From positions 1 through 17,753 of the forward strand of contig UQOB01000021.1 of assembly GCA_900542595.1 (NCBI GenBank): DNA of 17,753 nt, given 5' to 3'. The position numbers and the translations under genes were made by a program. The DNA is from an uncultured Mollicutes bacterium (GTDB lineage: Bacteria > Bacillota_I > Bacilli_A > RFN20 > CAG-826). This document shows positions 14,533-17,753 of this stretch, piece after piece (position 1 is the stretch's first letter; each line of letters begins with the position of its first letter). The notes under the pieces are model-generated. The model had not been told where the DNA came from and did no database searches. It was given only the letters and a program-made list of their open reading frames with translations.

Positions 14533-15498
14533 ATGCCGGCCATCATCACTCACTATACATACGCGAAAGAAGCGGTCATCGATAAAACCAATCCGTTTTT
14601 ACCTGCGCTTTACGTTGGAGCGCAAGGACCGGATCCCTTCTTCTTTTATGGGCAACGTCCTTGGGCGAGGCATACAGGAAGAAAAAACGTCAATGCTTTT
14701 GGAGTTAAACTCCATCACATGGATATCACCGATGCTTACTTCCTTTGTTTAGATTACGCGAGTAAGAGCAGTGAACCGGAGCTCCTTTATAGCTATATTG
14801 AAGGTTTATTCCTCCACTATACCCTAGATAGGAATTGCCATCCTTATATCTTCTCCAGAGCGGGTTTTGCGAAAGACGAAGCGATGAAGAAGAAACTTGG
14901 AGCGTCCCATTCTTATTTTGAAACGATTCTCGATGTTTTAATCGGGAAACAAAATGGGACGTTTACGGAACACGCTGATATGTATATCAAGATGGATGAT
15001 AAGTGGACGAAAGAAATCAGTAAGATGTGGGACTTCGTCAATAAGCTCACCCTTAAAGAAGAGATGTTCACCGACGATGCTTTCTATCTTTCGTTAAAGG
15101 ACTATCAAAAAGTTTTAAGACTTACCAATATCCCTCATTACGGGAGTTATTTGCTAACCCTTTTGATGGGAAAAAATAGTGTTGCTCACCGGATGAATTA
15201 TCCAAGAAAACTTAAGAAATCTTTGCAAAACCTCGATTTCTTAAACGAAAATCACAGTGTTTGGTTAGACCCGGTAACGGGAAAAGAACGAACGGAAAGC
15301 TTCGATGATTTAATGAAAAAAGCTGAACAAGATTATCAAAAGGTATATCAAATTCTTGAAAAGATAAAAGAGAACCAAGAAGGGAAAGTGGAACTGAGAA
15401 AGTTCGTCAATAATATCGATCACGATGGTTTCCAACCCAGTGACGAAAAGAAATTCATGAGTCCCATCTGGCCAACTTTGGACGTTAAGAAACTATGA
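14533..15498 (+). CDS. zinc-dependent phospholipase C-like protein
   Basis: A 321-residue protein of the zinc-dependent phospholipase C/S1-P1-like all-helical fold. The N-terminus MPAIITHYTYAKEA with the metal-type His7 and the GAQGPDPFFFY stretch (Asp34) are hallmarks. Further candidate ligands follow in order: His61/His62 and Asp64 (KLHHMD), His95, Asp99 and His103 in FLHYTLDRNCHPY, and His126 with Glu130 in SHSYFETILD. It has no signal peptide, unlike secreted toxins of this fold, so it probably works in the cytosol or at the inner membrane face, perhaps on phospholipid or another phosphoester. AAGG lies about 9 bases before the start, 3 bases after the MFS gene. It overlaps the cardiolipin synthase gene by 4 bases (ATGA), so the two are coupled and a lipid role is likely. 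The fold call is strong; the substrate is inferred. Confidence 0.88.
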   Translation: MPAIITHYTYAKEAVIDKTNPFLPALYVGAQGPDPFFFYGQRPWARHTGRKNVNAFGVKLHHMDITDAYFLCLDYASKSSEPELLYSYIEGLFLHYTLDRNCHPYIFSRAGFAKDEAMKKKLGASHSYFETILDVLIGKQNGTFTEHADMYIKMDDKWTKEISKMWDFVNKLTLKEEMFTDDAFYLSLKDYQKVLRLTNIPHYGSYLLTLLMGKNSVAHRMNYPRKLKKSLQNLDFLNENHSVWLDPVTGKERTESFDDLMKKAEQDYQKVYQILEKIKENQEGKVELRKFVNNIDHDGFQPSDEKKFMSPIWPTLDVKKL

Positions 15499-17060
15499 AA
15501 ATCTTCCGTAACGGATTTTGGCAGAAGTTTTTAACAATCCTCGTCATCTTACTTGACTTAGGGTTCTTAATCACTTTAATCGCGTTACTGGGGCTCGGCG
15601 CTTTAAACACGACCTATGCTTTATTGGTCTTATTTTTATTCTGGCTTGTTAACTTTACGGTTTTAGTTTTCATCATGAATAACAACGCTAGTAGTTTGGA
15701 CTACAATGCCGCGTGGTTATTCTTTGTCGGTTGTCTTCCTTTAATAGGGGCGGTCATCTATATTCTTTTCGCCCATAAGATGCGGACGAAAAGGCAATCG
15801 AAGTTTTTAAGTAAATACTATTCGATTATTAAAGCTGATCAGAGCGATAGTTATGTGGAAGAGAAGATTAAACGGGATTACCCTTCTTCTTACCGAATCA
15901 TGAAATATGCGGAACGAGCGAGCGAATGTCACGCTTATGAAAATACCTCGGTTGAATATTTTCCATTAGGGGATGAAGTCTTAGACGTGATGTTAAGAGA
16001 AGTTAAGAAAGCTCATCACTACATCTTCATCGAATACTTCATCATTAAACCTGGAAAGATGTGGAACTCCATCCTAGAAGTCTTAAAAGAAAAGGTGAAA
16101 GAAGGAGTGGACGTCCGTGTCGTCTATGATGACGTCGGGAACTTAGGGGCGACCCCTGTTCACTATGACCAAGTATTAAGAAGTTACGGTATCAAAGCGA
16201 GAATCTTTAATAAGATTCGACCGATGGTCGATATCCGGGTCAATAACCGGGACCATAGAAAAATCTTTGTCATCGATGGCCATACCTGCTTCACGGGCGG
16301 TATCAATTTAGCGGACGAATATATCAACCAAGAAGTCCGGTTCGGTCACTGGAAAGATAACTGCATCATGATTAAGGGGAAAGCTGTCTATGGTTTTACT
16401 CTCCTCTTCCTCAGCGCCTGGATCTGCTATTATGACTCGAAAGCAACCATCAGCTATAACTACTACAAACCCGAAACCTTTATCGATGAAGATAACGGTT
16501 TCCCAAGAAGCGATGGGTACGTCCAAGCGTACGCTGATGTGCCCTATAGCGATTATTCTTGCGGTTTAGGGGTCTACACGTCTTTACTTGGGAACGCGAA
16601 GAATTATGTCTATATTTCGACCCCTTATTTAATTCCGGACGAAAAGATTAAGAACGCCTTAAAGATGGCGGCTCTGTCCGGCGTCGATGTTCGAATTATC
16701 ACCCCTCATATCCCGGACAAAAAAGCCGTCTTTATGTTGACGAGAAAGAATTACGGGCAACTCTTAAAAGCGGGAGTCAAAATCTATGAATACACTCCTG
16801 GTTTCATTCATCAAAAGATGTTTGTCGCTGATGACAATGTCGCGACCATCGGCACCATGAACTTAGATTACCGGAGCCTCTTCCTCCACATGGAAAACGG
16901 TACTTTACTCATCGGTAACTCTTCCATTCAAAGCATGAAACAAGATTTCCTTAATACCATCGAGGTATCCGAAGAAATCACCATGGAAAAATGGAAGAAA
17001 ATGCGAAATAAATATGGCTTTTTCTGGTATTTATTAAATCTTTTCGCCCCGTTATTGTAG
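15495..17060 (+). CDS. cls: cardiolipin synthase
   Basis: A 521-residue member of the phospholipase D superfamily. It joins two phosphatidylglycerol molecules to cardiolipin and glycerol at the membrane. Hydrophobic segments at about 11-36, 40-62 and 70-96 anchor the N-terminus. HKD motif 1 is His254, Lys256, Asp261 (HRKIFVIDGH, then GGINLADEY); motif 2 is His439, Lys441, Asp446 (HQKMFVADDN, then GTMNLDYRS). The C-terminus ends LFAPLL, as in typical Cls. Length matches the usual 480-520. The ATG overlaps the stop of the phospholipase C-like gene by 4 bases, and upstream only a weak AAGAAA is seen, so coupling probably drives translation. Both catalytic motifs are intact, so it should be active. 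The pair suggests phospholipid turnover or remodelling. Confidence 0.95.
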   Translation: MKIFRNGFWQKFLTILVILLDLGFLITLIALLGLGALNTTYALLVLFLFWLVNFTVLVFIMNNNASSLDYNAAWLFFVGCLPLIGAVIYILFAHKMRTKRQSKFLSKYYSIIKADQSDSYVEEKIKRDYPSSYRIMKYAERASECHAYENTSVEYFPLGDEVLDVMLREVKKAHHYIFIEYFIIKPGKMWNSILEVLKEKVKEGVDVRVVYDDVGNLGATPVHYDQVLRSYGIKARIFNKIRPMVDIRVNNRDHRKIFVIDGHTCFTGGINLADEYINQEVRFGHWKDNCIMIKGKAVYGFTLLFLSAWICYYDSKATISYNYYKPETFIDEDNGFPRSDGYVQAYADVPYSDYSCGLGVYTSLLGNAKNYVYISTPYLIPDEKIKNALKMAALSGVDVRIITPHIPDKKAVFMLTRKNYGQLLKAGVKIYEYTPGFIHQKMFVADDNVATIGTMNLDYRSLFLHMENGTLLIGNSSIQSMKQDFLNTIEVSEEITMEKWKKMRNKYGFFWYLLNLFAPLL

Positions 17061-17063
17061 AAT

Positions 17064-17094
17064 AAAGGGGTATGAAAGCAGTTACCCCTTTTTT
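17064..17094 (+). terminator. terminator-like hairpin overlapping the next start codon
   Basis: AAAGGGGTA (17064-17072) pairs perfectly with TACCCCTTT (17083-17091) around a 10-base loop, and a run of six T covers 17089-17094. This has the form of an intrinsic terminator for the cardiolipin synthase transcript, 3 bases after its stop. It also takes in the purine-rich AAAGGGG and the A of the ATG of the dehydrogenase gene, so it may instead act on translation start or as an attenuator. Confidence 0.6.
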
Positions 17095-17753
17095 CCGCAT
17101 CGCTCAATGCGCTTTATATATCGGTCAAAAATTCGTTAAATATCGCCGTCCTTTAGTCATTGAAAGTGGGGATTTCCCTTCTTCTTTAATCAGTGTCCTT
17201 AAGGCTAATAATATTTATCGTCCTTTCTTTGTGACAGGACCAAATATTTATAAGAAGGGACTCTGTGAACCTTATATCAAAGCTTTAAAAGATAATGGTT
17301 TATCACCCTTTATCTTTACCGATACCAAATCTAATCCGACGTTTGATGAAATCTATGTCGGTCGAACTTTAGCGAAGAAGAATAACTGCGACTGCATCAT
17401 CGTCCTCGGTGGGGGATCCGTCATCGATACCGGTAAACTGATCGGTGTTCTTCTTAAAAGTTTAAGAAAGAGCCTCCATTCCTTTAGAGGAATCTTAACT
17501 GTTCACCATTCATTACCTTTCTTCGTTAGTATTCCAACGACGGCCGGTAGTGGTAGTGAAGCTAGTATTTCCGCGGTAGTGACGAATCCCAAGACCCACC
17601 AGAAGTTCGCGGTCAGCTCGCCTCAATTAGTCAGTGATGTCATTCTTTTAGATCCCTCTTTACTCGTTAAATGCCCGAAGAAAACCATAGCGGAATCCGG
17701 GATGGACGCGATGAGCCACGCGTTAGAGAGTTATTTATCAAGATATAAGAACG
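17072..17753 (+). CDS. iron-containing alcohol dehydrogenase (partial, C-terminus off the right edge)
   Basis: An open frame of 227 codons runs to the window edge. It is a group III (iron-type) NAD(P)-dependent alcohol dehydrogenase. The dinucleotide loop is GGGSVID (113-119), followed by the family signature IPTTAGSGSEAS (154-165) and the metal-binding stretch MDAMSHALES (211-220), in which Asp212 and His216 are the first two metal ligands. The other two His ligands lie beyond the window. The N-terminal extension of about 30 residues (FFRIAQCALYIGQKF and KYRRP) resembles one seen in a Firmicutes subgroup, supporting the ATG at 17072; an in-frame TAA at 17063 rules out an earlier start. The only purine-rich site, AAAGGGG, is one base from the ATG, too close for a normal ribosome site, and lies in a hairpin. 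It oxidises an alcohol or reduces an aldehyde; the substrate is not visible. Confidence 0.9.
   Translation, partial: MKAVTPFFRIAQCALYIGQKFVKYRRPLVIESGDFPSSLISVLKANNIYRPFFVTGPNIYKKGLCEPYIKALKDNGLSPFIFTDTKSNPTFDEIYVGRTLAKKNNCDCIIVLGGGSVIDTGKLIGVLLKSLRKSLHSFRGILTVHHSLPFFVSIPTTAGSGSEASISAVVTNPKTHQKFAVSSPQLVSDVILLDPSLLVKCPKKTIAESGMDAMSHALESYLSRYKN

Noticed and set aside
1..17753. Mycoplasma-type genetic code
   Set aside because: TGA ends at least three genes with well-placed following starts, and Trp is written TGG throughout.

Overview
The window looks like a chromosomal piece of a low-to-moderate GC, Gram-positive-type bacterium of the Bacilli/Erysipelotrichia/RF39-like kind. The evidence is Shine-Dalgarno sites of the GGAGG type, SipW/TasA-type secretion, an ABC-2 exporter and a lipobox lipoprotein. 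The genetic code is the standard bacterial one: TGA is used as a stop (for example at 8111-8113, 3589-3591 and 15496-15498) and Trp is TGG, so a Mycoplasma-type code is excluded. The taxonomic placement is inference from gene style only.

From about 12.7 kb leftward, nine genes on the minus strand form one tightly packed cluster, with gaps of at most 19 nt or short overlaps, that runs off the left edge. In transcription order they are: a small TasA-like secreted protein (12638-12015); a SipW-type Ser-His signal peptidase (11995-11081); a McrB-type AAA+ ATPase with four N-terminal membrane helices (11100-9295); a DUF2357/McrC-like partner ending in a zinc ribbon (9292-8111); a modular surface lipoprotein (8114-7008); a second small exported protein with a SipW-like leader (7004-6306); a 900-residue secreted beta-rich protein (6291-3589); an ABC ATPase (3578-2823) and its ABC-2 membrane partner (2829-1201); and a second large membrane-anchored surface protein (1208 to beyond position 1). 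All but the two ABC genes and the McrB/McrC pair encode exported or export-processing proteins.

The 481-bp stretch 12639-13119 carries no gene. It is AT-rich and divergent, with candidate promoters for both directions, a perfect 12-bp palindrome and short repeats.

Rightward from 13120 the plus strand carries a GPH/SLC45-like MFS transporter, a zinc-dependent phospholipase C-like protein, a cardiolipin synthase with both HKD motifs, and the first 227 codons of an iron-containing alcohol dehydrogenase cut by the right edge. The first three are coupled by short gaps or overlap. The dehydrogenase start codon sits inside a terminator-like hairpin.

The best candidate for an undescribed system is the minus-strand cluster. 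A membrane-embedded McrB-type motor and a nuclease-less, zinc-ribbon McrC-like partner lie between a SipW/TasA secretion module and large cell-surface proteins. This suggests an AAA+ machine acting at the membrane in surface-protein export, assembly or sensing rather than DNA restriction. That function is inference; the domain calls rest on visible motifs.
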